NCBI GenBank assembly: GCA_003524705.1
Contig: DQGV01000110.1
Coordinates: 1 to 13,269 of the forward strand
DNA length: 13,269 bases
Direction: 5' to 3'
Origin: Anaerolineae bacterium
GTDB lineage: Bacteria > Chloroflexota > Anaerolineae > Anaerolineales > Villigracilaceae
In this document: piece after piece, positions 6,959 to 13,035 of the stretch
Layout: every line of letters starts with the position of its first letter
Numbering within the stretch: the first letter of the stretch is position 1
Translations under genes and position numbers: made by a program
The notes under the pieces: generated by a model
Told to the model about the DNA's origin: nothing
What the model saw: only the letters and a program-made list of their open reading frames with translations
The model's database searches: none

Positions 6959-8110
6959 TTATTGTGGACGATTGGTTGAGAGATAGCTTTCACTTTGGTC
7001 TGATTTACGAATGGCAATCCAATCACCTTCAAATGTGCTTCCAACAATCTTTGCCCAATCCATGCCTTGGTTTCTAACACCTTCATTGCCAAGGATTACT
7101 TGTTTTCCGCGTGAAAGCATACCCGTTTTTTCAGATGAGTTGTTTGGTGCTTTATGTATAAAAGCTTGTGAGATAGTAACATACCAAGTTGTGCTTGTAG
7201 GTTGTGTTTGATCGCTTTCTAGATTTTTATTTGGTTTATCTGTTACATTACCTAATGATTGTATTTGATTGGTAGAAAGGTAACTTTCGGTTTGATCTGC
7301 TTTACGAATGGCAATCCATGCTCCGTTAAGATTGCCCCCATTGATTCGACCCCAAATAAGATTTTCGTTTTTTACGCCTTCATTACCTATTGAAATTCCT
7401 GCACCCCGTGTAAGCGTGCCAAGTTTTTCAGAGGTATTGTTTGGATTTTTATAAATTGTGATTTCTGAGACTATTACATACCATGTAGGAGAAATGGGAA
7501 TGACATTTGTACGATCTGGTTTGTTGTCTGATGGAATTATTTCACCGCTAACATCAGGCAGACTGCCAACAATGTGTTCACTAGAAAGCCAGTCTTTTGG
7601 ATTTACGAAATGTTCTTTACAACCGTTTAAATCTAACCCGGGCCAATAAGTTGGCATGTGGTTCAATTTGTCTGTCGTTGAAATATCGAAATGGAGATGG
7701 TATGGGAAAACTCCAAATTGATTCCCGACTTTTGCAAGGTAAGTACCCATTTTTATCGATTGACCTTCTATGACATTAGGTTGAATCTCTTCAACATGTG
7801 CATAACGGCTAAAGAGAGGTTTACCATCTACAATTCCATGATTGATTACAATTAAATTTCCCCAAGTTCCCTTGGTTACGAGTCTTGCATACCTTACTAC
7901 ACCATCGCCGATAGAAAAAATGGGAGCAAGTTTGTCTTTGTCGCCAGGTCTGTTTAAATCCGCTCCAGTGTGATATGCCAAATTGCCTGGTCCCAATTGG
8001 TATTTAGGCGGATTTGTTCCAACCCATTTATTTGCATCTAACCAATCACCTGGCCAAATTTGACCAGAGTTCCTTTCTTCTTCTGTACCAACAGGTGCTT
8101 GGAATTTCAT
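6959..8110 (-). CDS. LytM/M23-type metallopeptidase with two SH3-like repeats
   Basis: This 383-residue protein carries an M23 peptidase domain at about residues 40-150. The zinc-binding pattern is complete: H47 and D51 in HTGAD, H105 in RYAHVEE, and H138/H140 in YHLHFD. Enzymes of this fold usually cut peptide cross-bridges of cell walls or related peptides. Residues 210-281 and 309-380 are two gap-free tandem SH3-like repeats, which in relatives often anchor to the wall. No signal peptide or lipobox is visible at the N-terminus (MKFQAPVGTEEERNSGQIW), odd for an M23 enzyme. The ATG at 8110 is preferred because GGAGG lies just upstream, whereas the frame could extend to 8140 without one. It precedes the NBR1-type lipoprotein gene on the same strand. 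Confidence 0.85.
   Translation of the reverse strand: MKFQAPVGTEEERNSGQIWPGDWLDANKWVGTNPPKYQLGPGNLAYHTGADLNRPGDKDKLAPIFSIGDGVVRYARLVTKGTWGNLIVINHGIVDGKPLFSRYAHVEEIQPNVIEGQSIKMGTYLAKVGNQFGVFPYHLHFDISTTDKLNHMPTYWPGLDLNGCKEHFVNPKDWLSSEHIVGSLPDVSGEIIPSDNKPDRTNVIPISPTWYVIVSEITIYKNPNNTSEKLGTLTRGAGISIGNEGVKNENLIWGRINGGNLNGAWIAIRKADQTESYLSTNQIQSLGNVTDKPNKNLESDQTQPTSTTWYVTISQAFIHKAPNNSSEKTGMLSRGKQVILGNEGVRNQGMDWAKIVGSTFEGDWIAIRKSDQSESYLSTNRPQ
6971..7186 (-). repeat. Second SH3-like repeat unit in the M23 protein
   Basis: This encodes residues 309-380, beginning WYVTISQAFIHKAPNNSSEK and ending in YLSTN. It aligns without gaps to residues 210-281 over 72 positions, with about 41 identities counted by eye, including the shared GNEGV, WIAIRK and ESYLSTN. 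The pair reads as an internal duplication of a binding domain. Confidence 0.85.
7268..7483 (-). repeat. First SH3-like repeat unit in the M23 protein
   Basis: This encodes residues 210-281, beginning WYVIVSEITIYKNPNNTSEK. It is the upstream copy of the internal duplication. About 27 residues rich in Asn, Asp, Lys and Thr link it to the second copy. The 57 percent identity suggests an old, diverged duplication. Confidence 0.85.
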
Positions 8111-8152
8111 GATGAGCCTCCATGAGATCTGGTTGAACAAGAACGATACTTC

Positions 8153-8180
8153 ATTATAACTATAAAATTTTCATTTGCAA
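8153..8180 (-). promoter_or_regulatory. Candidate promoter for the M23/lipoprotein unit
   Basis: On the minus strand, TATAAT (8153-8158) is 16 bases downstream of TTGCAA (8175-8180), which matches the -35 consensus at four of six positions. It lies about 40 bases upstream of the M23 start, behind the hairpin that ends the preceding unit. The perfect -10 and location support it, but the -35 is weak. Confidence 0.5.
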
Positions 8181-8202
8181 TAATGATTTATTCATTAAAC
8201 AG

Positions 8203-8230
8203 AAAGGTCACAGAAAACTCTGTGACCTTT
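8203..8230 (-). terminator. Hairpin downstream of the Gly-rich lipoprotein gene
   Basis: A 12-bp perfect stem, arms AAAGGTCACAGA and TCTGTGACCTTT, encloses a 4-base loop. On the minus strand it follows the lipoprotein stop at 8254 by about 24 bases, and the stem ends in TTT followed by CTGTTT. The U-tract is modest, but stem quality and location fit a terminator separating two transcription units. Confidence 0.65.
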
Positions 8231-8253
8231 GTTATCGTACTGATTTGTAAAAC

Positions 8254-8943
8254 TTATGGAACTACTTTTATGGCTACAAACGGTGTACAAAAATGTGAAC
8301 CATTATTGAGTGACCATGTCATCACAAAGATTTCGCCGCTATCTTTATAAGCAACAGCAGGTACTTCTACTTCAATGACTAATGTAATGGTTTGACCTGG
8401 TTGAACTTGTTGACCAATTAAGAAATCACCTGTTGGGGAAATATCTGTGCCACCTCTATACTCAAATTCCCAATTCGCATCCCATGTTTGTGTACCAGTG
8501 TTTTTGATAGTCCATGATTTATCAAATGAATCGCCGGGTTTGAAGGTAGCACCATCATAAGGCTTTTCTGCAACAACTGCACATGAATAAGCGGAGCCTG
8601 TGCTTCCGCTATTACTGCTTCCACCACCGCCTCCGCCCCCACCACCTCCACTACTGCTACCGCCACTTCTGGATGGGGTATTAGTAACTGTTGGTGGAAT
8701 TGGCGTATCTGTAACAATGATGATTGGTTCAAATGTGGCAGTAAATTCTACTGTGGCTGTAGCAAGTGGGGCTTGTGACGTTAAAGTTTGATTGACTGCT
8801 TCATCAATGCGTTGATTGGCTTCCATCGTTTGTGCAACCGCTGTATTGACGATAGAGTCAACATCTTCTGCGCTTTGCCCGGTAGGTAAACACGCAGATA
8901 AAAGAACTGCCAGCAACAATAGTATCGTGAATTTTCTTTGCAT
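8254..8943 (-). CDS. Lipoprotein with NBR1-type Ig-like domain (poly-Gly linker)
   Basis: This 229-residue predicted lipoprotein has signal MQRKFTILLLLAVLLSAC, with the lipidated cysteine at C18. Residues 25-60 form an alanine-rich helix (IVNTAVAQTMEANQ), followed by a Thr/Pro-rich stretch and a linker with ten consecutive glycines (99-108) between serine blocks. Residues 120-229 are an NBR1-type Ig-like domain: C121 and C219 may form a disulfide. W144 and W154 in SWTIKNTGTQTW, and W210, are the characteristic aromatics. It is paralogous in architecture to the lipoprotein at 6316-6951. The ATG at 8943 has GGAG just upstream, better than the longer frame from 9015. It lies 52 bases after kamA and is probably co-transcribed with it, then closed by the hairpin at 8203-8230. 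Binding partner unknown. Confidence 0.82.
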   Translation of the reverse strand: MQRKFTILLLLAVLLSACLPTGQSAEDVDSIVNTAVAQTMEANQRIDEAVNQTLTSQAPLATATVEFTATFEPIIIVTDTPIPPTVTNTPSRSGGSSSGGGGGGGGGGSSNSGSTGSAYSCAVVAEKPYDGATFKPGDSFDKSWTIKNTGTQTWDANWEFEYRGGTDISPTGDFLIGQQVQPGQTITLVIEVEVPAVAYKDSGEIFVMTWSLNNGSHFCTPFVAIKVVP

Positions 8944-8995
8944 AAATATCTCCTTTATCGAAGGCAGTGATTGGTCTGCCGCATCTTTATTGTAA

Positions 8996-10327
8996 TCATT
9001 CTTGCGGATTTTCACCTGAGCCGATTCCTAACGGCTTCCATTTGCTTGCATCTTTCAAACGATGTTGTATCCCATTGCGTTCATGCAATTGGTCAAAACC
9101 TTCAGGTTTGATGAACATTTCTTCACCTTCGAGTAAGCCAGTTAAACCAGATTGACCTGGCTCTGGACGCTTCAAACCTTTGTATTGAGCCGCATCTGAT
9201 GGGACATAATCTGTTGGTTCTTCATACGTGGTGATGTAACCTTCATAGTTTCTCAAAATAACTTTATGGTCAGACATGCTAATCATATAATTTGGCATGA
9301 CTGGAATCTTGCCACCACCACCGGGTGCATCCACAATGTATTGTGGTACTGCATATCCAGAAGTGTGACCGCGTAAGCCTTCCATAATTTCAATGCCTTT
9401 GCCAACCGGCGTGCGGAAGTGACCAGAACCTTCAACCAAGTCACATTGATATAAGTAATATGGACGAACACGAATTCGAACCAAATCATGCACCAATTGA
9501 CGTTGAATATGAACATTGTCATTCACACCGGCTAATAACACGGCTTGATTTCCAAGTGGAATGCCGGCTTTGGTTAAACGGTCTGTGGCTTCGGCAAGTT
9601 CCTTTGTAATTTCATTAGAATGATTGACGTGAATATTCATCCATAATGGATGATATTTTGCGAGCATGTCACATAATTCTTGGGTGACGCGCATCGGCAT
9701 AAAGACCGGCACGCGTGTTCCAATGCGGATGATTTCAATATGTGGAATTTCTCTTAAACGAGAAAGTAATTCTTCCAAAACTTTTGGAGCAAGCACAAGC
9801 GGGTCACCACCGGAAAGTAAAACATCACGCACTTGTGGAGTTTTCTTGAGATATTCAATCTGCATTTCAAATTCTTGACGATTGAATGTTTGTCCGGGGT
9901 CGCCGACGATGCGTGAGCGTGTGCAATAGCGACAATACGATGCACATTGGGTTGTGACTAACATCAAAACTCGGTCTGGATAACGATGCACCAAACCGGG
10001 CACTGGCGAATGTTTATCTTCTGCAAGTGAGTCTTCCATCATTGAAGTAAATGATTGCATTTCTTCTGCTACTGGAATCACTTGTTTGCGAGTTGGGTCG
10101 TTTGGGTCGTTCGGGTCAATTAACGAAATGAAATACGGTGTTACATCTACACGGAACAAACCTTGTGTTTGTAAAGCCTTTCTTTCACTATCGGTTAAAG
10201 GTAAAACTTTTTCAATATCTTCAACACTGTTCATGCGGTGACTTAACTGCCAACGCCAGTCGTTCCATTTTTCATCTGGAACGTCTTTATAAATTTCAGC
10301 ACGTTTAGAAACAAACGGGGTATTCAT
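8996..10327 (-). CDS. kamA: Lysine 2,3-aminomutase (radical SAM, PLP-dependent)
   Basis: This 443-residue enzyme interconverts L-lysine and beta-lysine, using a [4Fe-4S] cluster, S-adenosylmethionine and pyridoxal phosphate. The cluster cysteines C128, C132 and C135 are in CASYCRYC. The PLP lysine is K340 in DAPGGGGK. D296 in QCDLVEG and D333 in IVDAPGG correspond to the two aspartates that bind the lysine side-chain amino group in the clostridial enzyme. In glutamate 2,3-aminomutase these are replaced by Lys and Asn, so lysine is the likely substrate. Length is normal. The ATG at 10327 has a GGAGG Shine-Dalgarno; an in-frame TTG at 10339 overlaps that site. No beta-lysine acetyltransferase or lysine fermentation genes lie beside it here, so the pathway (osmolyte synthesis, lysine breakdown or other modification) is open. 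Confidence 0.93.
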   Translation of the reverse strand: MNTPFVSKRAEIYKDVPDEKWNDWRWQLSHRMNSVEDIEKVLPLTDSERKALQTQGLFRVDVTPYFISLIDPNDPNDPTRKQVIPVAEEMQSFTSMMEDSLAEDKHSPVPGLVHRYPDRVLMLVTTQCASYCRYCTRSRIVGDPGQTFNRQEFEMQIEYLKKTPQVRDVLLSGGDPLVLAPKVLEELLSRLREIPHIEIIRIGTRVPVFMPMRVTQELCDMLAKYHPLWMNIHVNHSNEITKELAEATDRLTKAGIPLGNQAVLLAGVNDNVHIQRQLVHDLVRIRVRPYYLYQCDLVEGSGHFRTPVGKGIEIMEGLRGHTSGYAVPQYIVDAPGGGGKIPVMPNYMISMSDHKVILRNYEGYITTYEEPTDYVPSDAAQYKGLKRPEPGQSGLTGLLEGEEMFIKPEGFDQLHERNGIQHRLKDASKWKPLGIGSGENPQE

Positions 10328-10592
10328 AGGTTCCTCCAATTCTATATGTCATTGCGAGCCGCGCTCTTGTTCTTGCGGCGACGTGTGCCACGAAGTGGTA
10401 AGCAATCTCAAACTTCACGACAAACAAAAACCTGAGGTTCAGTCAACAGGTATAAGGTCAAGAGAGAAGCGGAGGGTCGTGGTCGGGTCGAAAAAATCCT
10501 GCAAACTTCACAATCATAAAAACATTGTAAAAGCAAACCAAATGCGGGTCAATACAACATGGAACGATTTTAATTTTGGCGGTGTATAGTGT
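10328..10592. other. Divergent intergenic region between kamA and the sigma operon
   Basis: This stretch of about 265 bases separates the divergent kamA and sigma genes and should hold promoters for both. Besides the dispersed repeat at 10348-10409, I see three closely spaced copies of GGTCG (10475-10490) and two copies of CAAACTTCAC (10409-10418 and 10502-10511). A GGAAC box lies at 10561-10565 just before the sigma gene. No convincing sigma-70-type promoter was found for either side. A short frame from 10383 begins inside the repeat and is not a plausible gene. Confidence 0.6.
10348..10409. repeat. Dispersed repeat of the GTCATTGCGAG...GCAATCTC type
   Basis: The left end GTCATTGCGAG (10348-10358) and the right end GCAATCTC (10402-10409) match the ends of a short intergenic repeat I recall as common in Chloroflexota and other bacteria. 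The interior is less regular and contains CCACGAAGTGG, itself a palindrome. It lies in the kamA/sigma gap, close to the kamA start. It shares style with the 11922-11990 element but is of a different subfamily. Confidence 0.55.
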
Positions 10593-11180
10593 ATGAAAAC
10601 CACCTCTGCAGAGGCTTATTTGGATGAGACAACTCTAATACAACGCGCCGCGCATGGCGACGCGGCGGCTTGGGAACCGTTGATGCAGGCGCATCAGCAG
10701 GCGGTTTTTAGGCTTTGCTATTTGCTTCTTGGCGACCCCGACGATGCAGAAGATGTGGCACAAGAAACTTTTTTGCGCGCTTGGAATTATCTCAAGCGTT
10801 TTGATTCAACGCGCCCGTTGCGTCCGTGGTTGTTGAGTATTGCTTCCAATTTGGCAAGCAATCGTCGCCGTTCGGCAGGCAGATATTTGGCGGCGTTAAC
10901 GCGTGCTTTCCAAAATGAAATTCCGCAAGCGAATCTTGAAGAAAAAAATTTGCAAAATAATGATGCCAATGAATTATGGAAAGCTGTGCAAACGTTAAAT
11001 TTTCAAGACCAGCAAATTATTTATTTACGATATTTTATGGATTTATCGGTGAATGAAACTTCTGAAGTTTTACAAATTGCAGAAGGAACAGTGAAATCAC
11101 GTTTGAATCGTGCACTTGAAAAATTACGAAATGTGATTCAAAAAGATTTTCCGTTTCTTACTGAAGGACACGAAGCATGA
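10593..11180 (+). CDS. ECF-type RNA polymerase sigma factor
   Basis: This 195-residue alternative sigma factor has the two-domain ECF layout. Region 2 spans about residues 25-95: HQQAVFRLCYLLLGDPDDAEDVAQETFLRAW, then WLLSIASNLASNRRR for -10 recognition. Region 4 spans about 127-182, with LWKAVQTLNFQDQQIIYLRYFMDLS and the helix-turn-helix segment SEVLQIAEGTVKSRLNRALEKLR for the -35. The gene overlaps the next one by ATGA (11177-11180), which indicates translational coupling with its probable anti-sigma factor. The ATG at 10593 lacks a strong Shine-Dalgarno (GGCGGTG at 10578-10584 is the best), so a later start is possible. Its target genes are unknown, but the following cytochrome gene is a candidate. 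Confidence 0.92.
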   Translation: MKTTSAEAYLDETTLIQRAAHGDAAAWEPLMQAHQQAVFRLCYLLLGDPDDAEDVAQETFLRAWNYLKRFDSTRPLRPWLLSIASNLASNRRRSAGRYLAALTRAFQNEIPQANLEEKNLQNNDANELWKAVQTLNFQDQQIIYLRYFMDLSVNETSEVLQIAEGTVKSRLNRALEKLRNVIQKDFPFLTEGHEA

Positions 11181-11932
11181 ACGAGTTTGAGCAAAAAATT
11201 TCTTCTATTTCAAAAAGATTGGACTATCCATCCACGCCTGATATTTCTGCGGATGTGATGAAGAAGATTCACCCGTCGACTCAACCCCGCTTCATTTCTA
11301 GACGTTTAACTTGGTCTTTGACCCTCATCCTGATTCTACTCGTCAGCCTGTTTGCGATTCCACCAGTGCGTGCGGCGATTCTTGAATTTCTTCAAATTGG
11401 TATTGTCAGAATCTTCCCACTCAATGTTCAACCAACAGAAGAATTAATTCCAACTATCACACCTGCACCTTCAATGATTCCAATCTTGTCATCTATTTAT
11501 GGTGAAACGACTCTTGAAAGTGCACAAGAAAAAGTAGACTATGAAATCTTATTGCCGAGAAATTTTGGCGAGCCTGATTATGTCTTCGTTCAAAATGCTG
11601 ATGGTTACATGACGATTCTGGTATGGATGAATCCACAACAACCACAAAGTGTGGAGTTGAGTTTACATTTTATTCCCAATGGAAGTTGGGCAATTACAAA
11701 AATGGGACCAAGAGTCTTGCAAGAAACATTAGTTAATGGATATAAGGCAGTTTGGGCGGAGGGACCATATCCATTGGTTGTTTCTAATGGCAATGATATT
11801 GACTTTACAAGATTGATTGAGGGCAATGTATTAATTTGGACGAATGGAAAAGTCACTTATCGCCTTGAGACAGATTTAAGTATGGAGGAAGCAATTGAAA
11901 TTGCGGAAACTCTTGAAATCCTGTCACCCTGA
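11177..11932 (+). CDS. Probable membrane-bound anti-sigma factor (DUF4367-like)
   Basis: This 251-residue protein has a cytoplasmic N-terminus (1-40) with a short acidic/helical region, one membrane segment (about 44-62), a Thr/Pro-rich stretch, and an extracytoplasmic domain (about 105-250) resembling DUF4367. The 4-base overlap with the sigma gene and the single-pass layout fit an anti-sigma factor that holds the sigma at the membrane until a signal is sensed outside. No HxxxCxxC zinc anti-sigma motif is seen. The final codons, CTG TCA CCC TGA, lie at the left edge of the inverted repeat 11922-11990, so the C-terminus may have been reset by repeat insertion. Function inferred from context, not from a binding motif. 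Confidence 0.7.
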   Translation: MNEFEQKISSISKRLDYPSTPDISADVMKKIHPSTQPRFISRRLTWSLTLILILLVSLFAIPPVRAAILEFLQIGIVRIFPLNVQPTEELIPTITPAPSMIPILSSIYGETTLESAQEKVDYEILLPRNFGEPDYVFVQNADGYMTILVWMNPQQPQSVELSLHFIPNGSWAITKMGPRVLQETLVNGYKAVWAEGPYPLVVSNGNDIDFTRLIEGNVLIWTNGKVTYRLETDLSMEEAIEIAETLEILSP

Positions 11933-11990
11933 ACGAAGTGAAGGGTCTCTGAGATTATCATAGAGATGCTTCGCTACGCTCAGCATGACA
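11922..11990. repeat. Imperfect inverted repeat of dispersed TGTCAT-CTGAGCG type
   Basis: Two 29-base arms (11922-11950 and 11962-11990) surround an 11-base centre. The left arm begins TGTCACCCTGAACGAAGTGA. The reverse complement of the right arm begins TGTCATGCTGAGCGTAGCGA, so most positions agree. I recall this as a widespread intergenic repeat that often yields spurious proteins starting MLRYAQHD, as in the frame from 11966. It covers the stop codon of the probable anti-sigma gene and lies upstream of the cytochrome gene. The RNA would form a strong hairpin. Confidence 0.8.
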
Positions 11991-12055
11991 TGCAACGAGG
12001 GAACCTGTCCACTTTGAGCGGTGTATTGATTCAAACATTGCTCAAGGAGGCAGAT

Positions 12056-12952
12056 ATGTTTTCAAAAACCAAACTCGCAATTGGATTGGCTTTACTACTT
12101 ACATTATTTTTTACAATCCCCGTTTTTGCTGGCGGATGGGCGGTCATCACTTTAGATGAATTGCCCATGAATGTTACAGCAGGTGAAGAATTCACAATTG
12201 GATTCACTGTTTTGCAACACGGTAAAACACCGATGAACGGATTGACACCAATTATCACTGCGAATTTATATAAAGAAGAACAATTCACAGTCACTGCAAG
12301 AGAAGAGGGCGAGCCTGGTCATTACACAGCCACATTGAATTTACCAAAAGAAGGGGATTGGAATTGGACGATTGAAGCATTTTCTATGCAACAAAAAATG
12401 CCGACATTAAGTGTATCCGCGCCGAAAGTTGCAATCGTTAATGAATCTGATTCTGTAACCGAATCAACAACACAAACTTCTACATCACCAAATTTTGTAA
12501 TTGCAACTGCCGCGTTTGTGATTGGATTGGTCAGTTTGTTTTTTGCGGTGCAACGAAAAAGTAAACTCGCGGCGAGCATCACAGCACTTTGCTTGATGAT
12601 AGGACTCGCTCTCACGGTAGTAGGAACAAGTGTCCCTGCGGTTGAAGCGCAAGGTGAATCATCAAGTGAAGTGATTGAATCATCTTTATCTCAAGTTGAA
12701 TATGGCAGACAATTATTCATCGCCAAAGGTTGCATCACTTGTCATTACAACAGCAAAGCTGCCAGCCGTTCTGAATATTGGACAATTGAGCCGACGGGTG
12801 CAACAAATTTATCCAACTTTTCTGCTGACCCATTAATTTTGGAAATGCGTTTGAAAGACCCAACTTCGGTCAATTCAAATTCGCAAATGCCTCAATTAGA
12901 ATTAAAGAAAGAAGAGATTGATGCGTTGATTGCGTTTATCAATTCGGATTGA
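12056..12952 (+). CDS. YtkA/FixH-like Ig domain fused to c-type cytochrome
   Basis: This 298-residue protein begins with a signal peptide (1-25, ending VFAGGW). It then has a beta-sandwich domain (about 27-122) with WAVITLDELPMNVTAGEEFTIGF and GEPGHYTATLNLPKEGDWNWTI, resembling YtkA/FixH-type domains. Two membrane segments follow (about 147-166 and 171-192). The C-terminal part (about 214-298) is a class I cytochrome c: heme motif CITCH (C226-H230) and probable distal ligand M278 in SQMPQL. With a cleaved signal, both folded domains would face outward, joined by a membrane hairpin. I chose the ATG at 12056 because AAGGAGG lies at 12044-12050; the frame upstream to 11966 is repeat sequence. 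It may carry electrons in respiration or help oxidase assembly. A terminator follows. Confidence 0.82.
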   Translation: MFSKTKLAIGLALLLTLFFTIPVFAGGWAVITLDELPMNVTAGEEFTIGFTVLQHGKTPMNGLTPIITANLYKEEQFTVTAREEGEPGHYTATLNLPKEGDWNWTIEAFSMQQKMPTLSVSAPKVAIVNESDSVTESTTQTSTSPNFVIATAAFVIGLVSLFFAVQRKSKLAASITALCLMIGLALTVVGTSVPAVEAQGESSSEVIESSLSQVEYGRQLFIAKGCITCHYNSKAASRSEYWTIEPTGATNLSNFSADPLILEMRLKDPTSVNSNSQMPQLELKKEEIDALIAFINSD

Positions 12953-12969
12953 TTGCATCGCCATGTGAT

Positions 12970-13001
12970 AAAACAGACAATGAATTTTCATTGTCTGTTT
13001 T
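12970..13001 (+). terminator. Intrinsic terminator after the cytochrome gene
   Basis: A 14-bp stem, left arm AAAACAGACAATGA and right arm TCATTGTCTGTTTT, encloses a 4-base loop. The T-run at 12998-13002 gives a usable U-tract. It lies 17 bases after the cytochrome stop and upstream of the ureohydrolase ribosome binding site. Confidence 0.8.
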
Positions 13002-13035
13002 TATTTAACGATAAAATTATAAAAAAGGAGAAACC

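Noticed and set aside
8418..8791. Overlapping open frames in the Gly-rich lipoprotein region, including a Pro/Leu-rich frame on the plus strand
   Set aside because: They are antisense or shifted readings of the Gly codon run, with biased composition and no ribosome binding sites.
8254..10327. A defence or mobile system built around kamA, lipoproteins and the peptidase
   Set aside because: No integrase, nuclease, helicase, toxin-antitoxin or phage structural gene is present. The genes fit metabolism and cell surface roles.
10409..10511. Two CAAACTTCAC copies as a possible operator pair
   Set aside because: The 10-base copies are 93 bases apart, one touches the dispersed repeat, and neither is symmetric. 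Chance or repeat remnant is as likely.
10383..10589. A 68-codon open frame upstream of the sigma gene
   Set aside because: It begins within a dispersed repeat, has no ribosome binding site and shows no domain. It fills a region expected to carry divergent promoters.
11966..12055. N-terminal extension of the cytochrome protein beginning MLRYAQHD
   Set aside because: It is encoded by the right arm of the inverted repeat and spacer DNA. The ATG at 12056 has a strong ribosome binding site followed by a signal peptide.
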